In this document: one piece after another, positions 23,072 to 31,777 of the stretch
Numbering within the stretch: position 1 is the first letter of the stretch
Layout: each line of letters starts with the position of its first letter
NCBI RefSeq assembly: GCF_030705415.1
Contig: NZ_JAUZED010000029.1
Coordinates: forward strand, 1 to 35,175
Source: Curtobacterium sp. A7_M15
GTDB taxonomy: Bacteria > Actinomycetota > Actinomycetes > Actinomycetales > Microbacteriaceae
Direction: 5' to 3'
Length of the DNA: 35,175 nucleotides
Program-made: the position numbers and the translations under genes
Notes under the pieces: generated by a model
Database searches by the model: none
What the model was told of the DNA's origin: nothing
The model's input: the letters and a program-made list of their open reading frames with translations, nothing else

Positions 23072-23116
23072 TTGTACCAACCGTTGTAGCGCTATTGGTA
23101 CAACGGTTGGTACAAT
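23072..23116 (+). promoter_or_regulatory. 17-bp inverted repeat with -10 element ahead of the structural genes
   Basis: TTGTACCAACCGTTGTA (23072-23088) is repeated exactly in inverted form at 23099-23115, with a 10-nt spacer. The right arm ends in TACAAT (23111-23116), 6 nt before the portal GTG, which fits a leaderless promoter. The element fills nearly the whole gap between TerL and portal. It could be an operator over a late promoter, or a hairpin that ends the upstream message. Confidence 0.7.
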
Positions 23117-23122
23117 GTCGAT

Positions 23123-24181
23123 GTGGGTCTTTTCGACTGGCTTGGCCTCAGCACGCGACGCGCAGACGCGCTCGCCGCCTCGCGCACCGGGGTGCTGTCG
23201 CAGTGGTCGGACACCAGCGGACTGGGCACGATCGTCGTCTCTGATGCTCTCGGCGTGCACTTGTCGAACCTGCCGATGGACCGCGGTACGGCGATGACCG
23301 TTCCGGGCGTCGCGAAGGGTCGCGCGCTGCTCGTGTCGACCATCGCGCGGTTTCCGCTCGTCGCCCTCGACCAGACCGGGCCGCTGAGCCCCGACAGGCA
23401 GCCGTCGTTCCTCTACCGAACCAACACGGCGCAGTCGCCGTACACGCGCATGGTGTGCACGGTCGATGATCTCATCTTCCACGGCGTCGCCCTGTGGCTC
23501 ACGACCCGCGGCGCGGCCGGTCAGATCCTCGACGCGGAATGGTGCCCGCGCGATCTGTGGTCGGTGAAGGAAGGCAAGTTCTACCTGCAGGGCCGGGATA
23601 CTCCGCTGCAGGACTCCGAGATGCTTCTCTTCGACGTTCCGCTGTTCGACGGCCTGCTCGTCATCGCGGCTGGAAACCTTCGCGGCGCGAAGGACGTCGA
23701 GAAGTCCTGGCAGGGTCGCGCGCGCAACCCGATCCCGGTCATGGTGCTCAAGGTCACCGACGACTCGCAGCTGACGCAGGAAGAGGTCGACGAGTACGTC
23801 GAGGCCTGGTCCGACGCCCGGAAGAGCGAGAACGGCGCAGTCGGCTTCCTGCCCAAGGGCATCGACATGGACGTGCACGGCGAGGTCAGTCCGGACCTGA
23901 TGACCGCCGGCCGGAACGCGACGAAGACCGACATCGCCAACTACCTGAACGTGCCCGCGTCCCTGCTCGACGGAACCGTCGCTGAGGCGTCGCTGACGTA
24001 CACGACGCAGGAAGGCAACCGGAACCTCTTCTACGAGCTGAGCCTGCCGTTCTGGGTCGACCCGATCACGCAGCGCCTGTCGCAGGACGATGTCGTGCCC
24101 CGAGGCCAGCGCGTCCGGTTCGACTTCTACGAGCAGTACGCACCCACACCCTCGCCGACCGGACCACTGGAGCTCGACTGA
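23123..24181 (+). CDS. HK97-type phage portal protein
   Basis: 352 residues, short for a portal. The middle region shows the family pattern: GVALWLTTRGAAGQILDAEW, then GLLVIAAGNLRGAKDVEKSW and ATKTDIANYLNVPASLLDG. Portals form the dodecameric ring through which DNA is packaged. The GTG start lies 6 nt behind TACAAT. The stop overlaps the next ATG by one base. Confidence 0.9.
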   Translation: MGLFDWLGLSTRRADALAASRTGVLSQWSDTSGLGTIVVSDALGVHLSNLPMDRGTAMTVPGVAKGRALLVSTIARFPLVALDQTGPLSPDRQPSFLYRTNTAQSPYTRMVCTVDDLIFHGVALWLTTRGAAGQILDAEWCPRDLWSVKEGKFYLQGRDTPLQDSEMLLFDVPLFDGLLVIAAGNLRGAKDVEKSWQGRARNPIPVMVLKVTDDSQLTQEEVDEYVEAWSDARKSENGAVGFLPKGIDMDVHGEVSPDLMTAGRNATKTDIANYLNVPASLLDGTVAEASLTYTTQEGNRNLFYELSLPFWVDPITQRLSQDDVVPRGQRVRFDFYEQYAPTPSPTGPLELD

Positions 24182-25824
24182 TGACCGACATTCGCATCGA
24201 CGCAGGCACCCTCGAGGCGTCCGAGGAGGACCGCACCGTCACCGGCTTGCTCGTCCCGTACGGCGAGGAGTGCCGCAGCAACCTCGGCCGCTTCTCGGTC
24301 GACTCCGGCGCGTTCTCACTGCCCGACCCGTCCGTCGTCGGCTTCAACGTCGAGCACGCACGGGAGGACTCGGTAGGCCGCGCGATCGCCCTGACCGACA
24401 CCCCGGAGGGCGTCGTCGCGACGTTCTCCGTCGCACCGGGCGAGGACGGCGACGCCGCTCTCGCCGACATCAAGTCCGGTCGCCGGAAGCACCTGTCCGC
24501 GGAGGTCGCGCACGTCGTGATCAAGGCGGGCAAGGCGGTCGGCGGAAAGCTCTTTGGAGGAGCACTCGTGGAAAAGCCCGCATTCCCCTCGGCGACGCTC
24601 CTCGCAGCAGCCGTCGATACCCCTGAGCCCGTCGAGCCGGTCAGCCCGGACGACAAGGACGGCGTGACCGAGACGAAGACCGTCGTCAACGCCGACGGCT
24701 CGTCGACCGTCACGACCACCACCACCAAGACCGAGACGGCCGCCGACGGCACCGTCACGGAGATCAAGACCGTCTCGACCGAGACGATCGCCAAGCCAGC
24801 GGACGAAGAGCCCGCGAACCCGGAGGAGCCGAACGTGCCCACTGCCACCGCCCCGAGCACGCTGACCGCAGCTGCTCCGAAGATCGCGGACACGCCCGCT
24901 GCAAGCGTGTTCGAGGCCATCCAGGCCGCGAAGTCCCACCGGTCCTCGAGCGACCAGGAGACGCTGCTCGCGGCCCTGTCCGACATCAAGACCTCCGGCA
25001 CCGGCGCACTGCCTGTCGACGGCGTCATCCAGCCCGCGTGGCTCGGTGAGGTGTGGTCCGAGCGCACCTACGAGCGGAAGTTCTGGGGCCTCGTGAAGAA
25101 CGGCCCGCTGACGAACCAGGACGAGAAGGGCTGGAAGCTCGACCAGGGCACCGCCATCGTCCAGCCGTACGCCGGCAACAAGGCCAACGTGCCATCCGGT
25201 ACCGCCTCGACGTCGCTCGTCGGCTCCGTGTTCCAGCGCTGGGCAGTCGCGGAGGACATCGCCCGCGAGTTCTACGACATCCCCGGCAACAAGGAGATCA
25301 TCGAGGCCTTCGTGCGGGGCATGTTCAACGGCTACGCGAAGGTCACCGACAAGTGGGCGCTGCAGCAGTACCTCGCCGCGGCTGGCGCTCAGGTCGACGC
25401 TGACACCTACCCGACGCAGTACAACGCGTCGATCGGCAAGGTCCTGCAGGTCCTCGACATCATCAACGACTCCGATGTCGACGCGACCGGGATCGTCGTG
25501 GCCCCGGACGTGTTCAAGGAGCTCATGTACACGCCGAAGGACCTGATCCCGGAGTACATCTCGCTGAGCTTTGGCACGAAGGGTGAGGGCACCGGCGACG
25601 GCGTCTCGATCCAGCGCGACAAGTTCGGCGTCCTCGGCGCAGGCCAGGTCCTCGGCGTCGCCCACGAGGCGGCGCACGTCAACGAGCTCGGCGGCGGAAG
25701 CCCGCTGACGGTCGACGCGATCGACATCGCCCGCGGTGGCATCGACAAGGCCGTGCACGGCTACACGCAGTACATGACCGAGTACGACGACGGCCTGGTC
25801 CTCGTCGGCAACAAGGCCTCCTAA
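24181..25824 (+). CDS. Fused prohead protease and major capsid protein (HK97 fold)
   Basis: 547 residues. The protease domain (about 1-145) has the S78-type pair His59 (NVEHARED) and Ser106 (HLSAEVAHV). A Thr/Glu/Pro-rich linker (about 146-228) may act as scaffold. The major capsid domain (about 230-547) contains VWSERTYERKFWGLVKNGPL and a C-terminal IDIARGGIDKAVHGY strand. Two in-frame GTG codons inside, at 24568 and 24835, each follow GGAGGAG by 5-6 nt and could give shorter products. A long hairpin follows the gene. Confidence 0.9.
   Translation: MTDIRIDAGTLEASEEDRTVTGLLVPYGEECRSNLGRFSVDSGAFSLPDPSVVGFNVEHAREDSVGRAIALTDTPEGVVATFSVAPGEDGDAALADIKSGRRKHLSAEVAHVVIKAGKAVGGKLFGGALVEKPAFPSATLLAAAVDTPEPVEPVSPDDKDGVTETKTVVNADGSSTVTTTTTKTETAADGTVTEIKTVSTETIAKPADEEPANPEEPNVPTATAPSTLTAAAPKIADTPAASVFEAIQAAKSHRSSSDQETLLAALSDIKTSGTGALPVDGVIQPAWLGEVWSERTYERKFWGLVKNGPLTNQDEKGWKLDQGTAIVQPYAGNKANVPSGTASTSLVGSVFQRWAVAEDIAREFYDIPGNKEIIEAFVRGMFNGYAKVTDKWALQQYLAAAGAQVDADTYPTQYNASIGKVLQVLDIINDSDVDATGIVVAPDVFKELMYTPKDLIPEYISLSFGTKGEGTGDGVSIQRDKFGVLGAGQVLGVAHEAAHVNELGGGSPLTVDAIDIARGGIDKAVHGYTQYMTEYDDGLVLVGNKAS
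24556..24570 (+). promoter_or_regulatory. Internal ribosome binding site and GTG start before the linker
   Basis: GGAGGAG (24556-24562), 5 nt, then GTG (24568) in frame, at the end of the protease domain; product would be linker plus capsid. Confidence 0.35.
24822..24837 (+). promoter_or_regulatory. Internal ribosome binding site and GTG start for free capsid protein
   Basis: GGAGGAG (24822-24828), 6 nt, then GTG (24835) in frame; translation would give a 329-residue product that starts just before the capsid domain. Confidence 0.45.
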
Positions 25825-25834
25825 CTGCAACACC

Positions 25835-25867
25835 GGCAGGGGCGGGCACCAGACGCCCGCCCCTGCC
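25835..25867 (+). terminator. Hairpin after the capsid gene
   Basis: Perfect 13-bp stem GGCAGGGGCGGGC / GCCCGCCCCTGCC with a 7-nt loop (25848-25854). No U-tract. Probably a partial terminator that lets capsid protein be made in excess over connector proteins. Confidence 0.75.
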
Positions 25868-25888
25868 GCCTAACCGAAAGGAGGCGAC

Positions 25889-26467
25889 ATGGCCTCGTTC
25901 CTCGCAAGCGACAGCCCCGTCGCCGACTTCGACTACGACGAGCCTGCAGCGGTCGACATCGTCGACGCAACCGTCGCGCTCGACGTAGCAGGACAGACCC
26001 TGCCAGCGGAGGCCGACGGGCAGGCCGTACGCGGCTCGTGGAGCACCCTCGATCTGCCCGCAGTCGGCCGATACCCCGTCTACGTCCTCGTGGCCTCAGG
26101 CGAGCGCACACAGCGCGTGCTCGTCGACTGGCTCGTCGTAGTTGATCCCGCGGACGAGTGGTACAACGCCATCACCGCACGACTCGACTGGGCAGGTGCG
26201 CCCGAGCCCGACGGCATCATCGCGCGACTGCTCGAGGTCGCCCGCGAGCAGGTGGAGGAGTACGGACCCAACCTGCCCGCAGGGACGCCGGTGCCGGAGC
26301 GCTACCGGTCCGCGCAGCTGGTGCAGGCCCGCAACACGTGGAACGCGTCTCTCACGAACGGCGATGCCCAGGTCGACGTCGGCGGCTTCGTCGTCAACGT
26401 GCGCCCCCTCGACTGGGCTGTGAAGCAGCTCATCCGACCGCTCACCGCGACGAAGGCGGTCGGCTGA
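25889..26467 (+). CDS. Head-tail connector candidate
   Basis: 192 residues, acidic. The N-terminal half is beta-rich (VDIVDATVALDVAGQTL, SWSTLDLPAVGRYPVYVLVASGERT). The second half has LLEVAREQVEEYGPNLPAG and YRSAQLVQARNTWNAS, which resemble the helical gp6-like adaptor domain. Position directly after the capsid gene supports a head-completion role. AAAGGAGG stands 4 nt before the ATG. The stop overlaps the next ATG by one base. Confidence 0.65.
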   Translation: MASFLASDSPVADFDYDEPAAVDIVDATVALDVAGQTLPAEADGQAVRGSWSTLDLPAVGRYPVYVLVASGERTQRVLVDWLVVVDPADEWYNAITARLDWAGAPEPDGIIARLLEVAREQVEEYGPNLPAGTPVPERYRSAQLVQARNTWNASLTNGDAQVDVGGFVVNVRPLDWAVKQLIRPLTATKAVG

Positions 26468-26880
26468 TGCCCCGCCGGAAGGTCGCCGAGCAGTACCGGC
26501 GATGGGTGACAGACCGCCTCAAGCCGCTTCTGCCGCGCCGGTGGACTCTGTCGCCGTACACGCGGAAGCCCGACGAGCTGTCGGGGCCGACCGTCATCGT
26601 GACGCTGCAGAAGATCCAGCGGCTCCCGGACGCACCGCTCGGCGCGCAGGTTGCCACCTACCTCGTCACGGTCGTCGATCCGGCGACGGATTGGGCGCAG
26701 GCGGACAAGAACCTCGACGACGAGATCGTCGACCTGATCGCCGGACTCGATTCCGTCCGCAACGACGACGGGCTGCCGGTGCTCCGGTGGATTACCGCCG
26801 ACCGAAACACGTGGAACGACACGTACCTGGCCTTCGACATCACCGTCGAGGTCATCATCACCGCCACACCGAAGGAGTAA
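26467..26880 (+). CDS. Head-tail joining or tail-terminator candidate
   Basis: 137 residues. It begins with a basic helix (RRKVAEQYRRWVTDRLKPLLP), then alternating beta strands (PTVIVTLQKIQRLP, VATYLVTVVDPATDW, YLAFDITVEVIITA). Length, fold pattern and the position just before the major tail protein fit a tail terminator (gpU-like). Assignment is by context. Confidence 0.6.
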   Translation: MPRRKVAEQYRRWVTDRLKPLLPRRWTLSPYTRKPDELSGPTVIVTLQKIQRLPDAPLGAQVATYLVTVVDPATDWAQADKNLDDEIVDLIAGLDSVRNDDGLPVLRWITADRNTWNDTYLAFDITVEVIITATPKE

Positions 26881-26884
26881 CACC

Positions 26885-27310
26885 ATGGCCCAGATCGGTG
26901 TTCAGCCGTTCACCCTCACCGACGTCAAGCTCAAGGTCGACGCCGACAACTACGAGAAGCACGTCTCGCAGGTCGAGTTCCAGCCGCAGGGCGGTGTGAC
27001 CACCTGGAAGGGACTGACCCCGGACGCGGCGTTCTCGTTCGCGCAGACGCCCACCTGGCAGCTCGTCCTCGCGGTCGCTCAGGACTGGACGACCCCGGAC
27101 AGCCTCTCCCGCTACCTGTTCGACAACCAGGGGAAGACCGTCTCGGCGACCTTCACCCCGGTCAATGGCGGCCCGGACATCGCCGCTGACATCATCATCA
27201 CCGCGCCGAACATCGGTGGCGCGGTGGACGCTGTCGCAGCCTCGACGGTCACTCTCGGCGTCATCGGGAAGCCGACGATCGCCGCCGCGGCCGGCGGGTC
27301 CGGGTCCTGA
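26885..27310 (+). CDS. Major tail protein candidate
   Basis: 141 residues, beta-rich, with the pattern LKVDADNYEKHVSQVEFQP, TTWKGLTPDAAF, WQLVLAVAQDW and a Gly-rich tail. This resembles short actinophage tail-tube proteins. GAAGGAG precedes the ATG. It is followed by a gene of the basic gp10-like type and then the tape measure. Confidence 0.75.
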   Translation: MAQIGVQPFTLTDVKLKVDADNYEKHVSQVEFQPQGGVTTWKGLTPDAAFSFAQTPTWQLVLAVAQDWTTPDSLSRYLFDNQGKTVSATFTPVNGGPDIAADIIITAPNIGGAVDAVAASTVTLGVIGKPTIAAAAGGSGS

Positions 27311-27313
27311 CGG

Positions 27314-27829
27314 ATGGCGGGCAGCGGTCGGATCTCGGTCCTCGTCTCTGACGAGCTCCGAACGCTGCTGTCCGCCCTCCGCGAGGTTCCGAAGGACGTG
27401 CAGGCGCAGGTCCGGAAGTACACGAAGGCAGACGCCCAGCCGATCTGGCAGGCAGAGGTGCGCTCGCGAGTCCAGACCACCGTGGACGAGCGCGTCTTCG
27501 GCAAGACCGCCCGAGTCCGGGTGTCGAACCAGAACGTCAACCTCGAGGCCGCTCGGATCGGCAAGAGCCTGTCAGGCGGAGCAAAGCCGTCGCAGGTGGC
27601 AGCCGGATACGAGTTCGGCCGCAACGGCGATCCCCGCACGACCTACATGACCACCAGTCGCAAGGGGAAGCGGTACGCCGCGACCCGACACACGAAGCGC
27701 CAGCTTCCCACCCGAAACACGAACGGCCGCGTGGTCTTCCCCTCGACCCGCTCCTCGATCCCCAGGTTCGCGTCCCTGTGGATCCAGACCGCGGCCCGCA
27801 CCCTGTACGACGCCTTCGACCGAAAGTAG
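27314..27829 (+). CDS. Basic tail-assembly/connector protein (HK97 gp10-like candidate)
   Basis: 171 residues, basic. The first part (LRTLLSALREVPKDVQAQVRK, WQAEVRSRVQ) and C-terminal helix (SLWIQTAARTLYDAFDRK) resemble HK97 gp10-like proteins. It lies after the tail-tube gene, not before it as is more usual, and occupies the place normally held by the frameshifted tail chaperones. It starts 4 nt after the previous stop. Confidence 0.5.
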   Translation: MAGSGRISVLVSDELRTLLSALREVPKDVQAQVRKYTKADAQPIWQAEVRSRVQTTVDERVFGKTARVRVSNQNVNLEAARIGKSLSGGAKPSQVAAGYEFGRNGDPRTTYMTTSRKGKRYAATRHTKRQLPTRNTNGRVVFPSTRSSIPRFASLWIQTAARTLYDAFDRK

Positions 27830-27836
27830 GTGACCC

Positions 27837-29603
27837 ATGGCCGGCGGCTTCTCCGTCAGCATCGGCTCTGACACGCGCCTGTTCGAGCAGGGCGTGAAGG
27901 TCGGCGTCATCGCGCCCGTCGAGGATGCCCAGGACGCGCTGCAGGACCTCGCGAACACCAGCACCTCTCGGCTCGACCGCGGGCTCGACGACCTCAGCAA
28001 GGCCGGAAAGGACGTCGGCGACGACATTCGGGACGGCTCGAAGAAGGCCGAGCGTGCGCTCGATGACCTCGGCGACGCGGGGAAGGACGCCGGCAACGAC
28101 CTCGAGGCCGGACTCAAGGACGCGCAGTCCGAAACGTCGAAGACGACGGCCGACTACAAGGAGATGGCCGAGAAGATCCGCGCCGAGACGGCGAAGATCA
28201 AGGCGCAGTCGAAGGAGGACTTCAACGGCGCTGGCGGGGCGACCGGCGAGTTCAAGGAAGAAGCCCTCTCCAACTTCTCCGAGGTCACGTCCTCATTCAC
28301 CGGCGACATGCAGTCGATCACGGACCTGGCACAGGGCACCTTCGGCGGCCTCGCGTCGTTGGGCGGTCCGGCCTCGCTCGTCTTCGGCGGCATCGCGGTC
28401 GCGGTTGGCCTGATCGGTCAGGCGTTCGCGACGTCCGGCGAAGAATCGGACGAGTTCAAGGAAAAGATCCAGGACCTTGCTCAGACGAAGCTCGAGGATC
28501 TGTTCGGCCAGTACGAGGACAGCGGTGACGACCTCGCACGCGGCCTGCGGAAGTGGGCCACTGACGCAGACTCGTTCGGTGGTTCCCTGACCGACCTGCA
28601 GAAGAACGCGCGCAAGGCGGGCCTCGGCGTCGGCGAACTGACCGCGGCGATCGGATCCCAGTCCGTGTCGAAGATGCGGGCTCTGCGGACGGAGGTCGAC
28701 AAGCAGATCGACTCGCTGCAGAAGCAGGCGGCGACCCTGTCCGACGGCACGGCGAAGGGTCGGATTGCTGCCAAGGGTGCCCAGGAGCAGGCTGACGCGG
28801 CTCGTGAGGTGAGGAAGCAGCTCGATCAGAACCTCAAGGTGAACGACGCCTACGAGGAGAGCGTGCGAGCGGTCGCGAAGGCACAGGGACAGACCGTCAA
28901 GCAGTACCTCGCGACCGTCGATGCTCAGGCGAAGGCTGAGGAGGCGAACCAGAAGCTCGAGGACTCGATGAAGTCCCTCGCCGAGCAGAGCGGCGAGTCC
29001 ACCGCCGAGCTCGTTGACAACTCGTCCCTCGGCGCGAACAACTACATCGCTGGCATGGAGAAGCGCCAAGCCGCCGACGACCAGTACTACTCGAATCTGC
29101 AGGCCGTCGGGAAGGCCGTCCCAGACAGCGTCTACCAGTACCTGCAGGGCCAGGGTGAGGCGTTCAGCCAGGAGCTCGCGACGTACCTCTCCGCGACGCC
29201 CGAGCAGCAGGCCCGCATCCTCGACGGTTGGAAGAAGGCCGCGGGCTCCGGCACCGACATCGACGGCCCGACGGTCAAGGCGAAGGGCGACACGTCCGAC
29301 GTCGACCGCAAGACCGCCGAGAAGGGCAAGGAGAAGAAGGCCGGTCCGACATCGAAGCTGCAGCCCGACACGAAGGACCTCGACGCGAAGGTCCGCGAGA
29401 AGGGCGGGCAGAAGTCCAAGGGGCCGACGATGGCGTTCCAGTCGGATACGTCCGACGTTGACCGCGCGATCTCGTCCCTCAAGAAGAAGACGTTCAGCGG
29501 CCCGACCGCCGTGTTCCAGGTCGACCGGTCGTCGGTCAACAACACGATCGCGAACCTGCGGAACACGACGATCACGGTCAAGGTGAAGGCGGTGGACGGC
29601 TGA
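27837..29603 (+). CDS. Tape measure protein
   Basis: 588 residues. Helical, coiled-coil-rich N-terminus (SKAGKDVGDDIRDGSKKAER, LEAGLKDAQSETSKTTADYK), a hydrophobic patch near 185-200 (GPASLVFGGIAVAVGLIGQAF) and long heptad regions. The C-terminal part carries four 26-residue repeats starting GPT at residues 477, 503, 529 and 555, with the consensus GPT-x5-D-T-x-D-V-D. At roughly 1.5 angstrom per residue the tail would be near 90 nm. Short compared with most siphophage tape measures. Confidence 0.93.
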   Translation: MAGGFSVSIGSDTRLFEQGVKVGVIAPVEDAQDALQDLANTSTSRLDRGLDDLSKAGKDVGDDIRDGSKKAERALDDLGDAGKDAGNDLEAGLKDAQSETSKTTADYKEMAEKIRAETAKIKAQSKEDFNGAGGATGEFKEEALSNFSEVTSSFTGDMQSITDLAQGTFGGLASLGGPASLVFGGIAVAVGLIGQAFATSGEESDEFKEKIQDLAQTKLEDLFGQYEDSGDDLARGLRKWATDADSFGGSLTDLQKNARKAGLGVGELTAAIGSQSVSKMRALRTEVDKQIDSLQKQAATLSDGTAKGRIAAKGAQEQADAAREVRKQLDQNLKVNDAYEESVRAVAKAQGQTVKQYLATVDAQAKAEEANQKLEDSMKSLAEQSGESTAELVDNSSLGANNYIAGMEKRQAADDQYYSNLQAVGKAVPDSVYQYLQGQGEAFSQELATYLSATPEQQARILDGWKKAAGSGTDIDGPTVKAKGDTSDVDRKTAEKGKEKKAGPTSKLQPDTKDLDAKVREKGGQKSKGPTMAFQSDTSDVDRAISSLKKKTFSGPTAVFQVDRSSVNNTIANLRNTTITVKVKAVDG

Positions 29604-29974
29604 TGTCGGCCTCATTCTCAGTCGGGTCGCGTGCGATCCTCCCGTTCGCGGTCACGGACCAGGCGTTCGAGCGCGCGGTGAACACCATCTTCAACCCGGT
29701 CGTCGGTGGCGGCGTCGTCGCGACCGCGTTCCCGGCGTCGCTTCGCAGCGGGTCGATGACGGCCGTCTTCACCGACCTCGCAGCTGCGCTCGACTTCGAC
29801 AACATGCTCGCCGGCACCGCGCCGATCACCTGGTCGGACACGTCGACCTCGCTGACGATCCGGTTCCTCGCCGACCAGACGATCAGCCTCACGCAGAGCG
29901 ACGACGAGATCACCCTGTCGGATGGCACGGACGTCTACGTGTGGGGCGTCTCGTTCAGCTACCAGGAGGTGTGA
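29603..29974 (+). CDS. Minor tail protein (distal-tail-like candidate)
   Basis: 123 residues of mostly beta structure (MTAVFTDLAAALDFDNMLAG, LTIRFLADQTISLT, YVWGVSFSYQEV). It directly follows the tape measure with a one-base overlap (TGATG), so it is the likely distal tail or tail-tip protein. No motif beyond that. Confidence 0.6.
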   Translation: MSASFSVGSRAILPFAVTDQAFERAVNTIFNPVVGGGVVATAFPASLRSGSMTAVFTDLAAALDFDNMLAGTAPITWSDTSTSLTIRFLADQTISLTQSDDEITLSDGTDVYVWGVSFSYQEV

Positions 29975-29977
29975 CCG

Positions 29978-31768
29978 ATGGCCGTCGTGCAGAACATCGT
30001 CATCACCGTGCAACTGGTGAGCCCGACCGGCTCGACCGTCGCAACCCTGAACCCCACCGAGCTCTCCTGGACGCAGGACGAGTCCGGATCGCCGATGTTC
30101 ACCGGCCGGACCACCGTCGCCATGCCGACCGCGGCGCAGTTCGCGATGCTCCGACCCGGCGCTGGCTACTTCCTCCGCGTCGGCGGCTGGCTCGCCGAGC
30201 AGGACACGCAGACGTACCTGTTCAAGATCACCGACCGCACCCGCACGCCGCTCGGCCTCGTGGAGCTCCAGTTCGGTGGCCCGGAGATCGACCTGCAGGC
30301 GTACACGCCGACCGCTGTCGATCGCGGGCCGTGGGCGCAGCAGTGGGCCGTCGACGCCATCATCGCCTACGTCCTCGACGCCGTGTGGGGCACCCGGTGG
30401 GGCAAGTACTCGTACGGCGACAAGACGTTCGGTGAGTCCGACCCGAGCGTCATAGTCCCGTTCCCGACGTACGCGCCGGCAACGAACCTCATCGCGAACG
30501 GCGGCTTCGAGAGTGGCACGACGACCGGCTGGACCGCGATGGCGTGCACCGCGTCGGCAGTGTCAGGGAGCTGGACCTCGAGCGGTGCCTACGCCATCCG
30601 CCTGTTTCCCAACTCCAACAGCGCCAACTCGTACGTCTACACGACGGTCAACGTCGAGCCGAACACGACCTACACCGTCTCGGCGACAATCCGAGTCGGC
30701 CAACCCATGACCGGCACGGTCGCAGACACGGCACGCCGCATCCTGATCACCGGGTCGGTGAACGGACAGGGCTACGAGCTCGCACGTAGCGCGCAGGGGC
30801 CGAGCAGCACGAACGGCACGCAGCGGCTCTCCCGCACGTTCACGACGCCGGCCATGCTCGACAGCAACCAGGTCGCCATCCGCCTCTACCACGGGCAGAC
30901 ATCGACCGGATTCGTCGGCATCCTCTGGGACGACGTCCTCATGGTCGAGGGCGACGGCCTCGACACGGACAGTGTTACCCCGATCCCGTACTTCGATGGC
31001 GACACCGTGGATGGCACGGCCGGCTACAACTACGACTGGCAGGGCAGCGCGAAGGCGAGCACGGCGACTCGCACCCCGATCATCGACCGCAGCCCCGACA
31101 TGCTCACCTGGTCGCCCGGACAGTCGGCGTGGGACTTCCTGCAGCCAATCCTGCAGTCGGTCGGCCTGCACCTCTGGTGCGATAGCTACGACATCGACTT
31201 CAGGCCCGGTTCGGTCAGCACGCGGGTGTTCTGGGCCACCAACCAGTTCGGCTTCAAGTCCACGGCGCGGCGGACCCTGCAGGGCTTCAACCTGCTCGAC
31301 ATCAGCCAGGTCGACTCGTGGTCCGCGGAGTTCAGCGACGGCACGCCGATGTACGCCGACCAGGTGATCCTCCACTACACGTGGAACGACTCCCTCAACC
31401 AGCCTCGCGAGGCGTACGACGTGTACCCGGCGACCGGCAAGAAGCCGTACTTCATGGAGCTCGAGGACACGCCCTTCGCTGGCAAGGGGCGCGCACAGGG
31501 CATCTACAACCGGATCAGCTCCCGCGCCACGATGCTGCAGGGCATCACCTGGTTCGAGCGCGGCACGTTCCCGGGCCAGCAGATCGCCGTCACGGCCGAC
31601 GCGATCGGCGGATCGGCAGTCGGGTACGTCGAGGCGACCACGCACGATCCGTTCCGCGGAACGACCGAGTTCCGCACGAAGCAGACCATCGCCTACACGT
31701 CGAAGTCGTGGTTCGCCGCGACCGGCACGTGGGCCTCTCAGACCGGCACCTGGGCCGACGAAGCATAG
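29978..31768 (+). CDS. Minor tail protein with carbohydrate-binding insert
   Basis: 596 residues. A tail-hub-like N-terminal region (about 1-160) and a C-terminal region (about 375-590; LTWSPGQSAWDFLQPILQ, ITWFERGTFPGQQ) flank an insert at about 168-345. The insert has the CBM-like opening NLIANGGFESGTTTGW and the later YHGQTSTGFVGILWDDVLMVEG, typical of jelly-roll carbohydrate-binding modules. It is probably the tail-tip protein that contacts cell-wall sugars. Confidence 0.82.
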   Translation: MAVVQNIVITVQLVSPTGSTVATLNPTELSWTQDESGSPMFTGRTTVAMPTAAQFAMLRPGAGYFLRVGGWLAEQDTQTYLFKITDRTRTPLGLVELQFGGPEIDLQAYTPTAVDRGPWAQQWAVDAIIAYVLDAVWGTRWGKYSYGDKTFGESDPSVIVPFPTYAPATNLIANGGFESGTTTGWTAMACTASAVSGSWTSSGAYAIRLFPNSNSANSYVYTTVNVEPNTTYTVSATIRVGQPMTGTVADTARRILITGSVNGQGYELARSAQGPSSTNGTQRLSRTFTTPAMLDSNQVAIRLYHGQTSTGFVGILWDDVLMVEGDGLDTDSVTPIPYFDGDTVDGTAGYNYDWQGSAKASTATRTPIIDRSPDMLTWSPGQSAWDFLQPILQSVGLHLWCDSYDIDFRPGSVSTRVFWATNQFGFKSTARRTLQGFNLLDISQVDSWSAEFSDGTPMYADQVILHYTWNDSLNQPREAYDVYPATGKKPYFMELEDTPFAGKGRAQGIYNRISSRATMLQGITWFERGTFPGQQIAVTADAIGGSAVGYVEATTHDPFRGTTEFRTKQTIAYTSKSWFAATGTWASQTGTWADEA

Positions 31769-31777
31769 GAGACACTC

